Part shown: positions 1 through 6,960 of the stretch, piece after piece | Layout: every line of letters begins with the position of its first letter | Numbering within the stretch: position 1 is the first letter of the stretch | Assembly (NCBI GenBank): GCA_020849825.1 | Contig: JADZFP010000499.1 | Location: forward strand, 1 to 11,088 | Direction of reading: 5' to 3' | Source of the DNA: Saprospiraceae bacterium | GTDB taxonomy: Bacteria > Bacteroidota > Bacteroidia > Chitinophagales > Saprospiraceae | DNA: 11,088 bases | Made by a program: the position numbers and the translations under genes | Notes under the pieces: generated by a model | What the model saw: the letters and a program-made list of their open reading frames with translations, nothing else | What the model was told of the DNA's origin: nothing | Databases searched by the model: none

Positions 1-76
1 AGGAGGAGATTCGGTTGGTGGAGGGGGGCTGAGGTGGGGGTATGCAAAATTTAATTAAAATTTGTCAAAAGAAGCC

Positions 77-84
77 TATATTTG
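77..84 (+). promoter_or_regulatory. Predicted -7 promoter element for the RloAB operon
   Basis: TATATTTG matches the Bacteroidota sigma-A -7 consensus TAnnTTTG exactly. It lies 24 bases before the rloA start codon, so transcription would begin around 89-91 and leave a leader of about 20 nt, a common layout in this phylum. No TTG is present at the usual -33 distance (19-21 bp upstream), so the promoter may be weak or need an activator. The element is partly covered by the inverted repeat at 79-101. Confidence 0.55.
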
Positions 85-101
85 TGAGTATTTCACAAAT
101 A
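79..101. promoter_or_regulatory. Perfect 9-bp inverted repeat, candidate operator
   Basis: TATTTGTGA (79-87) and TCACAAATA (93-101) are exact reverse complements separated by GTATT. The palindrome covers most of the predicted -7 element and the likely transcription start of the rloA-rloB operon, so a dimeric regulator bound here would block RNA polymerase. The half-site core TGTGA/TCACA resembles CRP/FNR-family sites, but the spacer is 5 nt where the classical CRP site has 6. It could also form a short hairpin in the leader RNA. There is no T-tract after it, so it is not a terminator. The identity of the binder is unknown. Confidence 0.5.
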
Positions 102-108
102 AATTACA

Positions 109-1446
109 ATGTTGATCGAATTCAGCGCAGAGAACTTTCGTTCTTTCCGCGACATGCAAACCCTGCACATGCAGGCTGCTCCGTTCAAATCGAAGGATGC
201 CCGCCTTGATGAGCAGAACATTATCCGTCTCGGCGACAAGTTGAGCCTGGTCAGGTCCAAAGTAGTGTATGGCGCCAATGCCAGCGGAAAAAGCAATCTG
301 GTAAAGGCCCTTTCGGCTTTTTTGTACATCTTTCGGCATTCGTTGCAGGACGATGAGGTGCTGGCTGCCCTGATCGAACCTTTCCTGCTGAACACAAAAG
401 ATTTCAGCAAGCCAAGTTATTTCCAGATTCGTTTCCGCCTCGAAGGGCGCAATTACCGCTACGGATTTGAGGCCACGCGTACGGCTGTACAAAGCGAATG
501 GTTGTATTCGAGCGGCGACAAGGGGCCGGAATCTTATCATTTTCGACGCGACAAACAAGACATAGAGGTCAATGCGCGTAATTTCAAGGAAGGTGCGCGG
601 CTGGTCATCGGCAAAGACGAAATGCCCCCTTTGTACCGCCCCAATGCTTTGTTTTTGCCTTTGGTGGCAGCCTTCAACGGTCCTTTGGCGGCGAAGATCG
701 CCCGTTATTTTTCTGAATCGTTTGCCGTACACAGCGGGATGGATGACCCGGCTACCCGAAAATTTGTCATGGATGCGTTTCAAGACGAGACCATGCGAAA
801 AAAAATGACAGAAGTGTTGAAACAAGCCGATTTGGGCATTAATGATCTGGAGATGATGGAAGTCGGGGAGGACGGATTGCCCAATCAGGCGGCTCGTGAA
901 TACCATCAAAAAATGACCGAAGGCGGGAGAAAGTTCGTGGTGATGGTCACGCACCGCAAAGCAGTGGGCGATACGGGCGAGTCAGACATTGATGTTCCTT
1001 TTTTATTGAGCGATGAGTCTTATGGCACACAAAAACTATTTTCCCTCAGTCCGTTTCTGATCAGTGCGCTTGAAAATGGCGGGGTATTGGTGTTGGATGA
1101 ATTTGGCTCCAGTCTGCACGTCAAGTTGATTCGTGCTATTATTTCGCTGTTCCATTCTCCACAGACCAACCCGCTGCATGCTCAACTTATTGTAGCGACG
1201 CACGACACACATTTGTTGGATCAGCGCTTGTTTCGCCGCGACCAGATTGCATTTGTGGAAAAAGACCGGACTGGTCAGAGCATACTGACCGATTTGGCAG
1301 CATTCAAAGGCGTGCGGAATGACGCGTCTTTGGAAAGTGATTATTTACAGGGTCGATACGGCGCTATCCCATATACCAATCGCCTGGAATGGGCTTTTAT
1401 CTTCGAAAATAATGAGCCGGCACAGCAAAAAAACGGATCAAAATAA
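109..1446 (+). CDS. rloA: RloA/AbiLi-type AAA15 family ATPase (abortive infection module)
   Basis: This 445-residue protein is an ABC/SMC-like ATPase of the AAA15 (COG1106) group. It opens with the typical MLIEFSAENFRSF strand-loop. Walker A is GANASGKS at residues 55-62, with K61 binding nucleotide. A signature-like segment SYGTQ is at 304-308, Walker B VLVLDE at 326-331 with catalytic E331, and the switch histidine is H365 in ATHDTHLL. The ending GRYGAIP (about 415-421) is a hallmark of RloA/AbiLi proteins. The gene is followed by an overlapping rloB, which is the expected partner. In this family the ATPase is thought to sense infection and drive the TOPRIM-like partner; that role is taken from the family and not shown here. 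The ATG at 109 was chosen because it sits just after the predicted promoter and directly precedes the conserved N-terminus. All ATPase motifs are intact. Length is normal for the family. Confidence 0.9.
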   Translation: MLIEFSAENFRSFRDMQTLHMQAAPFKSKDARLDEQNIIRLGDKLSLVRSKVVYGANASGKSNLVKALSAFLYIFRHSLQDDEVLAALIEPFLLNTKDFSKPSYFQIRFRLEGRNYRYGFEATRTAVQSEWLYSSGDKGPESYHFRRDKQDIEVNARNFKEGARLVIGKDEMPPLYRPNALFLPLVAAFNGPLAAKIARYFSESFAVHSGMDDPATRKFVMDAFQDETMRKKMTEVLKQADLGINDLEMMEVGEDGLPNQAAREYHQKMTEGGRKFVVMVTHRKAVGDTGESDIDVPFLLSDESYGTQKLFSLSPFLISALENGGVLVLDEFGSSLHVKLIRAIISLFHSPQTNPLHAQLIVATHDTHLLDQRLFRRDQIAFVEKDRTGQSILTDLAAFKGVRNDASLESDYLQGRYGAIPYTNRLEWAFIFENNEPAQQKNGSK

Positions 1447-2107
1447 GGCGTGGAACAAGCGAATCGGGGCTGCCGCGGCATACAAAAGAAATAGTCGACA
1501 GCCCAATGACCGACGTTTCCTCATTATATGCGAGGGCGAGAACACGGAGCCTTTGTACTTCAAAGCTTTCCCGGTTTTACAGGCGGAGGTGGAAGCATTC
1601 GGAACCGGGCGTTCGAAAACCAGTTTGGTGGATGCAACCATCGATTATGTTGCTCGCCTGCCGCGTGATTCGGAGCGGGAAGTTTGGCTGGTATTCGACA
1701 TGGATCACGACCCGATCAAGGACTCTGCTTTGCAGCGCGAGGATTTTAACCACGCTGTATCACAGGCTGAGCGGTATGGCTTTCGGGTAGCCTATTCCAA
1801 TGACGCTTTCGAGTTGTGGTTTGTTTTACATTATCAGTATCTGGATGCTGCTATGACCCGGCGCGAATATTTTGAGTTGCTTGGACGAAGGTGGGGTATC
1901 TCCTATGAACGGGAGGGTAAAAGACATCGTTTTTGTGCTACACTGTACCAGCGTTTGCTGGATGACCCGTTAGCCAGTCAGGAAAATGCAATACGCAATG
2001 CTGAAAGGCTTTTTCGGCAGTCTCAGCATATCAGTCCGGCAGAGCAAAATCCTTGTACGACAGTATATCAACTGGTGGCGGAATTGAACAAGTATTTGAA
2101 AAAATGA
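1412..2107 (+). CDS. rloB: RloB/AbiLii-type TOPRIM-like protein, partner of RloA
   Basis: This 231-residue RloB-family protein is the presumed effector of the RloA-RloB (AbiL-type) module. The acidic TOPRIM-like motifs are visible: ICEGENTEPLYF at about 39-50 (E41 and E43), then FDMDHD at 95-100 (D96, D98, D100). They are followed by the family hallmarks SNDAFELW (129-136) and NPCTTVYQLV (213-222). The N-terminus is basic (about residues 2-36). The ATG at 1412 is preferred, giving a 35-nt overlap with rloA in another frame. An in-frame ATG at 1319 would add 31 residues that lie wholly inside rloA and do not resemble the family. The overlap implies translational coupling and a fixed ratio of the two proteins. 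TOPRIM folds suggest metal-dependent nucleic-acid cleavage, but the actual target of RloB is inferred, not known from this sequence. Confidence 0.88.
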   Translation: MSRHSKKTDQNKAWNKRIGAAAAYKRNSRQPNDRRFLIICEGENTEPLYFKAFPVLQAEVEAFGTGRSKTSLVDATIDYVARLPRDSEREVWLVFDMDHDPIKDSALQREDFNHAVSQAERYGFRVAYSNDAFELWFVLHYQYLDAAMTRREYFELLGRRWGISYEREGKRHRFCATLYQRLLDDPLASQENAIRNAERLFRQSQHISPAEQNPCTTVYQLVAELNKYLKK

Positions 2108-2126
2108 AGGCGGATGACGCGGGTTT

Positions 2127-2447
2127 TCACGGATTTTTAAAAGGGTTATTCCTTATTGCGGTGCTCATAAGGCTATACAGTTGCGCTTTATAATACCAGC
2201 CAGGCAGCGGTCGATCTTCCCGGTTCTGTTGAAAATCCAGCAGGAATGCTTCGAAGTCGGCGCGTTCGGGTAAGCCTTTCGGGATAATGGCCCGGTCTTC
2301 GTCGGACAGAGCGGGTTGTGGCTGATCTGTTTCCGTTTGAACGACGCGAATTTCTACAGGCAAAATCTGATCAGCGGGAGCCAAACAGCCGACAGGGTGC
2401 TTATTTTTGTCGCATATCTGATCTCGCTCATGACCAGCATCGCCCAA
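2127..2447 (-). pseudogene. Minus-strand reading frame, possible small gene or 3' remnant
   Basis: I do not recognise this protein. The frame ends 19 bp from the convergent rloB stop, and its last 60 or so codons use GC-ending codons and a balanced, soluble amino-acid mix (for example LSDEDRAIIPKG and LPGWYYKAQLY), which looks like real coding sequence. However, the upstream part contains no ATG or GTG. Only TTG codons at 2447, 2384 and 2363 could start it, and the first of these would overlap the fic start codon head to head. No good -7 element is seen on the minus strand. The likeliest reading is the tail of a gene whose front was lost when fic or rloAB arrived. A short TTG-started protein from 2363 is the alternative. 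This stretch is the only occupant of the roughly 320-bp rloB-fic gap. Confidence 0.35.
2402..2409 (+). promoter_or_regulatory. Predicted -7 promoter element for fic
   Basis: TATTTTTG is an exact match to the Bacteroidota TAnnTTTG element and lies 20 bases before the ATG at 2430, leaving a very short leader. No TTG is found at the usual -33 position. The site supports 2430 as the fic start over a TTG at 2316, which lies upstream of this promoter. Confidence 0.5.
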
Positions 2448-3755
2448 AAATTACAACAAATCGAGGCCCTTCGCCGGCAGATTGATGCCCGGGGCGAACT
2501 TCCGCCCGAGGTGTTGCGCCGCCTTGAAAACCGCCTGCGCGAGGAGACCAACTACTACTCCAACCGGCAGGAGGGCGGCACTCTGACGCGGGAAGAAACC
2601 CGCTCGGTAATGACGGGCAATATCACCGTGGCGGGCAAACCCCTGAAAGACATCCTGGAAATGCAACGGCACGACCAGGTCACGCTCGATATTTTCCGCA
2701 TAGGCAAGGGAGAACTCAAACTTTCAGAAAAACGCATAAAAGACATTCACCGGGCCATTTTGTACGAGGAAGATCCGGTACGGCAAGAGCAGTTGGGGCA
2801 ATGGAAAACGGAGGCCAATGAAATCATCAATTCCCGGGGCGAAAAATTTGCTTTTACGCCGCCCGATGAAGTGCCTGACGCCATACATGCGCTGCTCAAC
2901 TGGCTGAACGCCGGTCTGGAAAAAGTGGATCGGGGAAAATCGGACCCCGGATCGGTTTTGTTGCTGGCTTTTGAGTTTCACCACCGTTTTCTGGCCATTC
3001 ACCCCTTTCACGACGGCAATGGGCGCACGGCGCGTTTGCTGAGCAATCTGATACTCGTAGCCTACGGTTATCCGCCTTTTTTTATTACGGATGAAGAAAA
3101 GGGCGCCTACAACCGTTATTTGACGGAAATTCAGGGGTATGGCGCCAGTCCGGAAGCTTTTATCGAATTTATGCTCGGACTGGTGATTCGCTCTCTGCAA
3201 CTTGCTTTGGACGTCATTGAAGGACGGGACACGGATGATTGGGAGAAACGGCTCAGTCTGCTGATGACGCAGTTGCCGCCCGAGCCGCTCCTGCAAACCG
3301 TACGATCGAGAGAAACGCTGCTGACATGGACAGAGGAACTTGTGTTCCCGGTATTGTCGAAGATTCTCCCCGTACTGGAAAAATTCGATGGCTTGTTTAT
3401 CCATCGAAGAATGTATTTCGGCACGGGTTCGGGCGCCGCCGAGGTACACGATCTGACCGGGATGCAACAGTTTTTTGGGCATAACCTGCATGACAGTACG
3501 GGAGAAGTAAGTTTCGAAGTGCATTTTCAGGGATTCAACCGTGCGCCCGGAACTCCTTTTGACGTTCGTTACAAAATAAAATGGCTGTGCCAGCCATACG
3601 ATTACGCCCTTTATGTGCCGGCGGAAAGCGGTACCGCACAATTCAATCGCCCATACAGCCGCGGATATACGGACGAGGAAATCAGGGAGATTGCGGCGCA
3701 GGTGGGGGCGGGCCTGACCGATAGGATAGAGAAGGAGGTTGGGAAGCAAACGTAG
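2430..3755 (+). CDS. Fic-domain AMPylase, class II (self-inhibited), with unknown C-terminal region
   Basis: This 441-residue protein is predicted to transfer AMP from ATP to hydroxyl side chains of target proteins. The Fic motif HPFHDGNGRTAR is at 191-202, with H191 as catalytic base and D195 for the metal. An upstream flap region is recognisable at about 123-160 (FTPPDEVPDAIHALLNWLN). The N-terminal segment SNRQEG (44-49) fits the class II inhibitory motif (S/T)xxxE(G/N), with E48 expected to block productive ATP binding, and GTLTREE follows as in other members. Activity should therefore be switched on by a change in its own N-terminus, and no separate antitoxin is expected. Residues 280-441 form an additional region I cannot assign, with an aromatic, beta-like stretch at about 355-395. 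The ATG at 2430 follows a good promoter. Longer versions from the TTG at 2316 add hydrophobic, non-family sequence. The gene appears to be transcribed separately from rloAB. The target is unknown. Confidence 0.9.
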   Translation: MTSIAQKLQQIEALRRQIDARGELPPEVLRRLENRLREETNYYSNRQEGGTLTREETRSVMTGNITVAGKPLKDILEMQRHDQVTLDIFRIGKGELKLSEKRIKDIHRAILYEEDPVRQEQLGQWKTEANEIINSRGEKFAFTPPDEVPDAIHALLNWLNAGLEKVDRGKSDPGSVLLLAFEFHHRFLAIHPFHDGNGRTARLLSNLILVAYGYPPFFITDEEKGAYNRYLTEIQGYGASPEAFIEFMLGLVIRSLQLALDVIEGRDTDDWEKRLSLLMTQLPPEPLLQTVRSRETLLTWTEELVFPVLSKILPVLEKFDGLFIHRRMYFGTGSGAAEVHDLTGMQQFFGHNLHDSTGEVSFEVHFQGFNRAPGTPFDVRYKIKWLCQPYDYALYVPAESGTAQFNRPYSRGYTDEEIREIAAQVGAGLTDRIEKEVGKQT

Positions 3756-3761
3756 CGCTGC

Positions 3762-3792
3762 TTGCCCACCCCAAATAAATCCCCTAAGTTCG
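3762..3792 (+). promoter_or_regulatory. Possible promoter of the kinase-receiver operon
   Basis: TTG at 3762-3764 and TAAGTTCG at 3785-3792 are separated by 20 bp. This is the spacing of Bacteroidota TTG/TAnnTTTG promoters, with one mismatch in the -7 box (C for T). It sits between the fic stop and the kinase start and predicts a leader of about 50 nt. No terminator-like hairpin separates it from fic, so read-through is possible. Confidence 0.35.
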
Positions 3793-3850
3793 CCAAACCA
3801 TACCGCCCCGCTCCGGGCCGGTACATCGCTCCACCCAAAACGCGAATGAC

Positions 3851-6433
3851 ATGCCGACCGATACCCTCCTTCTGCTCGTATTGCTTGCCGCGTGTGTGTT
3901 GGCTGTAACGTATATCCTCCTGCTTCGGAACAGGGCGGGCAAGTTGTCTCGAACGGTTCGCGGCCTCGAAGTCGACAACCAGGCCCTGATTGAGCAGAAA
4001 AACAGCCAGTTTGAGCTGTTGAAAAAATCGATCCTCGAAACCTCGCGGATTTCCGTGTACAAAGACGAGCCCTTCTTCCAGTCGCAGTGCCTGCTGCTGG
4101 CCAAGTCTATCTGCGAAATCTTCCACGTGGAATACTGCTGCATCGGTATGATCGAAGACGGGAAGGCCCGCGATTTCGCTTCCGAAGTCATCTACGATGC
4201 GACCGAGGAGGGCAGGAAGGTGCTCGACGACACCCGCGAGGTGCCGGTCGAGAATACCCTGGTCGGCAGGGCCCTGCACTCGTCGGACGAGATCGACTGG
4301 CACTGGTCGTACGCGGAGCAGGGGCGCGAGTTCAGCGATGAAGATGCGCGAAAACTGTTCGGGCTCGAAAAAAACGTACTGGGCCGCTACCGGGAGCATG
4401 TGCTGCGCTCGAAAGGATTTTTCAATATCCTCTCTGTCGGGCTTTATCGCGACAACGACCGCACGCACCCGATCGGCTACATCACGCTGGCTAACCGCTG
4501 GGAAAACGGGAAGCCCAATGAAAACCTCTCGTTTACAGAGGAAGAAAGGGAAACGATCCGCCTGATCGCCGAGAATATTTCCATCCTGCTCGAAAACCAG
4601 AAATTCCAGAAAGCCGGCAACCAGGACGACCGCATCATCAACGAGTGGTACAGCATCGACAACGTCGACGAACTGCTCAACAAGATTCTGCTTTACCTAA
4701 ACAATCAGTTCAATTCCGTGATCGCTTCCTATTGGACGCTGGCGGAAAACGGCTTTGACGACGACGAAAAGATCGTGGCCCTGCGTGCCTACCAGCCTGC
4801 CGAAGACGTGCCTTCGTGGACAAAGGACTATATCGACAGCAACCGGGAGTCCAACCTGCAGGACAGCCTGAGCGGCCGGATTATCTCCAACGCCGACGGC
4901 GCGCCGCAGGATGAAATCCGGTTTGTGAACCGCGAAACCGACGGCATTCGTATCGTATGGGAAAAGATTGAAACGCCCCACGTGATTGGTATCCCGATCG
5001 TAAAATCCATTTCGCCTGAAAAGGATTTCAAACCGGAAGACCGGCTTTGGGGCGTGATTTGTCTGCAGCCCAAAAAAGCGGTGGAGAACCCGGAGGACAA
5101 TGCCAAACGCCTGCGCGACTTTGCCAAACACGTGCAGATTCTGCTGGAAAAAGCCATTTTTAAAAGAAGGTTTCAGCAACTGGAAGATTTGAACCTCCGG
5201 ATGAAAGAACTGCAACTTCGGATGCCGGAACGGGAGTTTTATACCCGCGTCACGGAAATTGTCGCCGAATCGTCGGATACGGAAGCGTGTTCCATCTTCA
5301 TGGTATCTCAGCAGCAGGACTATCTATACCTGAAAGCCACTTCTTCCGAAGAAGCGACCAACGAAATCACCAAAAAGCCCATCGACAAGGAGAAATGCCT
5401 GCTCGAACAAACGCCGATCTACTACCTCAAACCGAAAGCGGAAAGTATCACGGCCAATGTGTTTGAGCGCAAAAAATCGGCCCTGGTATATGATCTGGAT
5501 AAATGTAAATACACCCGAAAAGTATTTGTGGAAAAAGCGGAAAGCGTGCACAAGTCCATCATCGCCATGCCGCTGTTCAACGCGCTCGGCGAACCGGTGG
5601 GGGTGATCCGCTGCATCAATAAAAAGAAGGCCGGCAACCTGTTGCACACTTTTGTCAAAGGCGATCTTGAACTGTTGAACATTATCACGGGAATCATATC
5701 CGGGTACCTGATCTACAAGGAATACGACGAACAGCGGAACAAGGCGCTCGCGCATTTCGGGCATGAGAACCGCTCGCCGGTGTCGGGTTTGCAATACAGC
5801 CTCGAATTGCTGGATTTTTACCTCAATGAAAAACAAAATACAGCCCAGGCCAATAAACATTTGCGGCATTGCATGCAGGAGCTGGCGGTGATCAAACACA
5901 ATACCAACACCACGGAATCCATCCTGCTGGGCAAAGACGAGGATGTGGTGAAATACGATTTCAGGAAGTGCAACCTGAACGAGATGTTGAAAAAGATTGC
6001 CGAGCTGTTTGCAGGGCGCAACAAGATTATTTCCAATACCGGCAAGGCGCCCGAGTTGTATGTGGATGAAAAACGTATGTATCAGGTGTTCTATAACCTT
6101 TTGTACAACGCGGTGCGGTATTCCAACAAGTCGAGCACCATAGAGGTATATTATGAAAAAGACACGCATTATCCCTATGAACACAAATTCAAATTTGTAA
6201 ATGAGGGCATAGGTGTGGAAATTGGCGAGGAAGACAAGATATTTGAGATTCCTAATTACCGTTCGCACAAGGCAAAAGTAGTCGAGCCCGCGGGCAGTGG
6301 CTACGGCCTGAAAGTATGCAAAAAGATTATCGAAAAACACGATGGCAGAATCAAAGTGACCCATCATAATCATCCGACGGAGTTCACGGTATTCCTGCCC
6401 GAATACCTGGAAAAAAAGAAAGTAAACCCATGA
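3851..6433 (+). CDS. Membrane-anchored GAF-domain sensor histidine kinase
   Basis: This 860-residue protein starts with one transmembrane helix (residues 5-25, almost no exported part), then a helical linker (26-65). Three segments look GAF-like, at roughly 66-250, 265-435 and 458-622. A histidine kinase core follows: the H-box GHENRSPVSGL has H638 as the predicted phosphorylated residue, the N-box YNLLYNAVRYS has N749 and N753, and the G2 box is GSGYGL (815-820). The G1 box reads NEGIG (784-788), so the adenine-contacting aspartate of DxGxG is replaced by asparagine, and the lid between G1 and G2 is short. With no periplasmic domain, the signal should be cytoplasmic, probably a small ligand or partner bound by the GAF-like domains; individual GAF boundaries are estimates. 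The stop codon overlaps the start of the receiver gene (ATGA), so that protein is the obvious phosphoacceptor. ATG 3851 is the only start that leaves the membrane helix intact and short. Confidence 0.88.
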   Translation: MPTDTLLLLVLLAACVLAVTYILLLRNRAGKLSRTVRGLEVDNQALIEQKNSQFELLKKSILETSRISVYKDEPFFQSQCLLLAKSICEIFHVEYCCIGMIEDGKARDFASEVIYDATEEGRKVLDDTREVPVENTLVGRALHSSDEIDWHWSYAEQGREFSDEDARKLFGLEKNVLGRYREHVLRSKGFFNILSVGLYRDNDRTHPIGYITLANRWENGKPNENLSFTEEERETIRLIAENISILLENQKFQKAGNQDDRIINEWYSIDNVDELLNKILLYLNNQFNSVIASYWTLAENGFDDDEKIVALRAYQPAEDVPSWTKDYIDSNRESNLQDSLSGRIISNADGAPQDEIRFVNRETDGIRIVWEKIETPHVIGIPIVKSISPEKDFKPEDRLWGVICLQPKKAVENPEDNAKRLRDFAKHVQILLEKAIFKRRFQQLEDLNLRMKELQLRMPEREFYTRVTEIVAESSDTEACSIFMVSQQQDYLYLKATSSEEATNEITKKPIDKEKCLLEQTPIYYLKPKAESITANVFERKKSALVYDLDKCKYTRKVFVEKAESVHKSIIAMPLFNALGEPVGVIRCINKKKAGNLLHTFVKGDLELLNIITGIISGYLIYKEYDEQRNKALAHFGHENRSPVSGLQYSLELLDFYLNEKQNTAQANKHLRHCMQELAVIKHNTNTTESILLGKDEDVVKYDFRKCNLNEMLKKIAELFAGRNKIISNTGKAPELYVDEKRMYQVFYNLLYNAVRYSNKSSTIEVYYEKDTHYPYEHKFKFVNEGIGVEIGEEDKIFEIPNYRSHKAKVVEPAGSGYGLKVCKKIIEKHDGRIKVTHHNHPTEFTVFLPEYLEKKKVNP

Positions 6434-6885
6434 ACTGGAAAACTGAAAAAAGGATACTGCTCGTAGAAGACAACGCAAAAGGAGAGTTCTTCAAAGACTA
6501 CTTATCGGAAATACAAGGCCTGAACGTCGACTGGTCGGTCGACGTCGATGATGCTTGGGGGCTTGCCAATACGCACGATTACGATCTTTTTATACTGGAT
6601 GTGATGATGCCGTTGAGCGACGACAGTATTCTTTACAAAGACCAGCAGCGATACAACCTGAAGAATGAGTTCGGCATGTTTACCGGTTTGTTGCTGCTGA
6701 TCAAATTGCAACTGGAGATCGGCTGCAAGCGCGATTTTAAAACCATCCTTTTTACGGCCCGGGGGCAACAACAGGTGGATATCGAGCTGGAAAGCCTGAA
6801 AGTCGGGGTTACGTACGACCATTTTGTTTCCAAGGCCGACGAACCGATCAAATTGTACCGGACGATTGAAACGGTGTTGCGGTAG
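6430..6885 (+). CDS. Stand-alone response-regulator receiver protein with internal insertion
   Basis: This 151-residue protein is a single receiver (REC) domain with no output domain. The acidic pocket is E13-D14 in LVEDN. The phosphoacceptor is D57 in LFILDVMMP, the conserved threonine is T109 in ILFTARG, and the lysine is K135 in FVSKAD. All the residues needed for phosphotransfer are present. Between the MMP loop (59-61) and helix 3 there are about 20 extra residues (63-82), including an acidic then polar stretch ending in KNEFGMFTG. This changes the loop next to the phosphorylation site, where partners usually bind. Its ATG overlaps the kinase stop by 4 nt, so the two are translated together. 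With no DNA-binding domain it should act by protein contact. The downstream SecA-like protein or the kinase itself are the nearest candidates. Confidence 0.88.
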   Translation: MNWKTEKRILLVEDNAKGEFFKDYLSEIQGLNVDWSVDVDDAWGLANTHDYDLFILDVMMPLSDDSILYKDQQRYNLKNEFGMFTGLLLLIKLQLEIGCKRDFKTILFTARGQQQVDIELESLKVGVTYDHFVSKADEPIKLYRTIETVLR

Positions 6886-6923
6886 CAGTACGTCGTGGGG
6901 AGGGCTCTGCCATTCGGCTATTT

Positions 6924-6957
6924 TATATTTCTGCCATAATATAACAATCAATATAAC
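6924..6957 (+). promoter_or_regulatory. AT-rich leader of the SecA-like gene: weak -7 element and 8-bp direct repeat
   Basis: In the 75-bp gap after the receiver gene, TATATTTC (6924-6931) differs from the TAnnTTTG element at one position. It is followed by two copies of AATATAAC at 6938-6945 and 6950-6957 with a 12-bp period. The stretch is much more AT-rich than the surrounding genes. It could be an internal promoter with a site for a regulator, or simply low-complexity leader sequence. No hairpin terminator separates the receiver gene from the next gene, so one transcript for all three genes is equally possible. Confidence 0.3.
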
Positions 6958-6960
6958 CTG

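Noticed and set aside
1..40. Purine-rich, G-run stretch with several GG and GGGGG tracts, formally able to form a two-layer G-quadruplex.
   Set aside because: It lies at the window edge with no view of the upstream gene, and only two of the runs are three or more Gs. Composition alone does not support a functional element.
1319..1411. An ATG at 1319 that would extend RloB by 31 residues.
   Set aside because: The extension lies wholly inside the conserved 3' end of rloA and adds sequence unlike RloB N-termini. ATG 1412 gives a normal-length protein.
2108..2160. Possible rho-independent terminator after rloB (T-run near 2146-2150).
   Set aside because: No stable GC-rich hairpin precedes the T-run.
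2316..2429. N-terminal extension of the Fic protein from a TTG at 2316.
   Set aside because: A good promoter -7 element lies at 2402-2409, after this TTG, and the added residues do not resemble the family. ATG 2430 is better.
2724..3749. Long open minus-strand frame (341 codons) opposite fic.
   Set aside because: It is fully antisense to a gene with intact Fic motifs, and its predicted protein is rich in the His/Gln/Arg pattern typical of antisense shadows.
5324..6478. Long open minus-strand frame (384 codons) opposite the kinase core.
   Set aside because: It is antisense to the conserved H, N and G boxes of the kinase, and its Phe/His/Gln-rich composition indicates a shadow of the sense codons.
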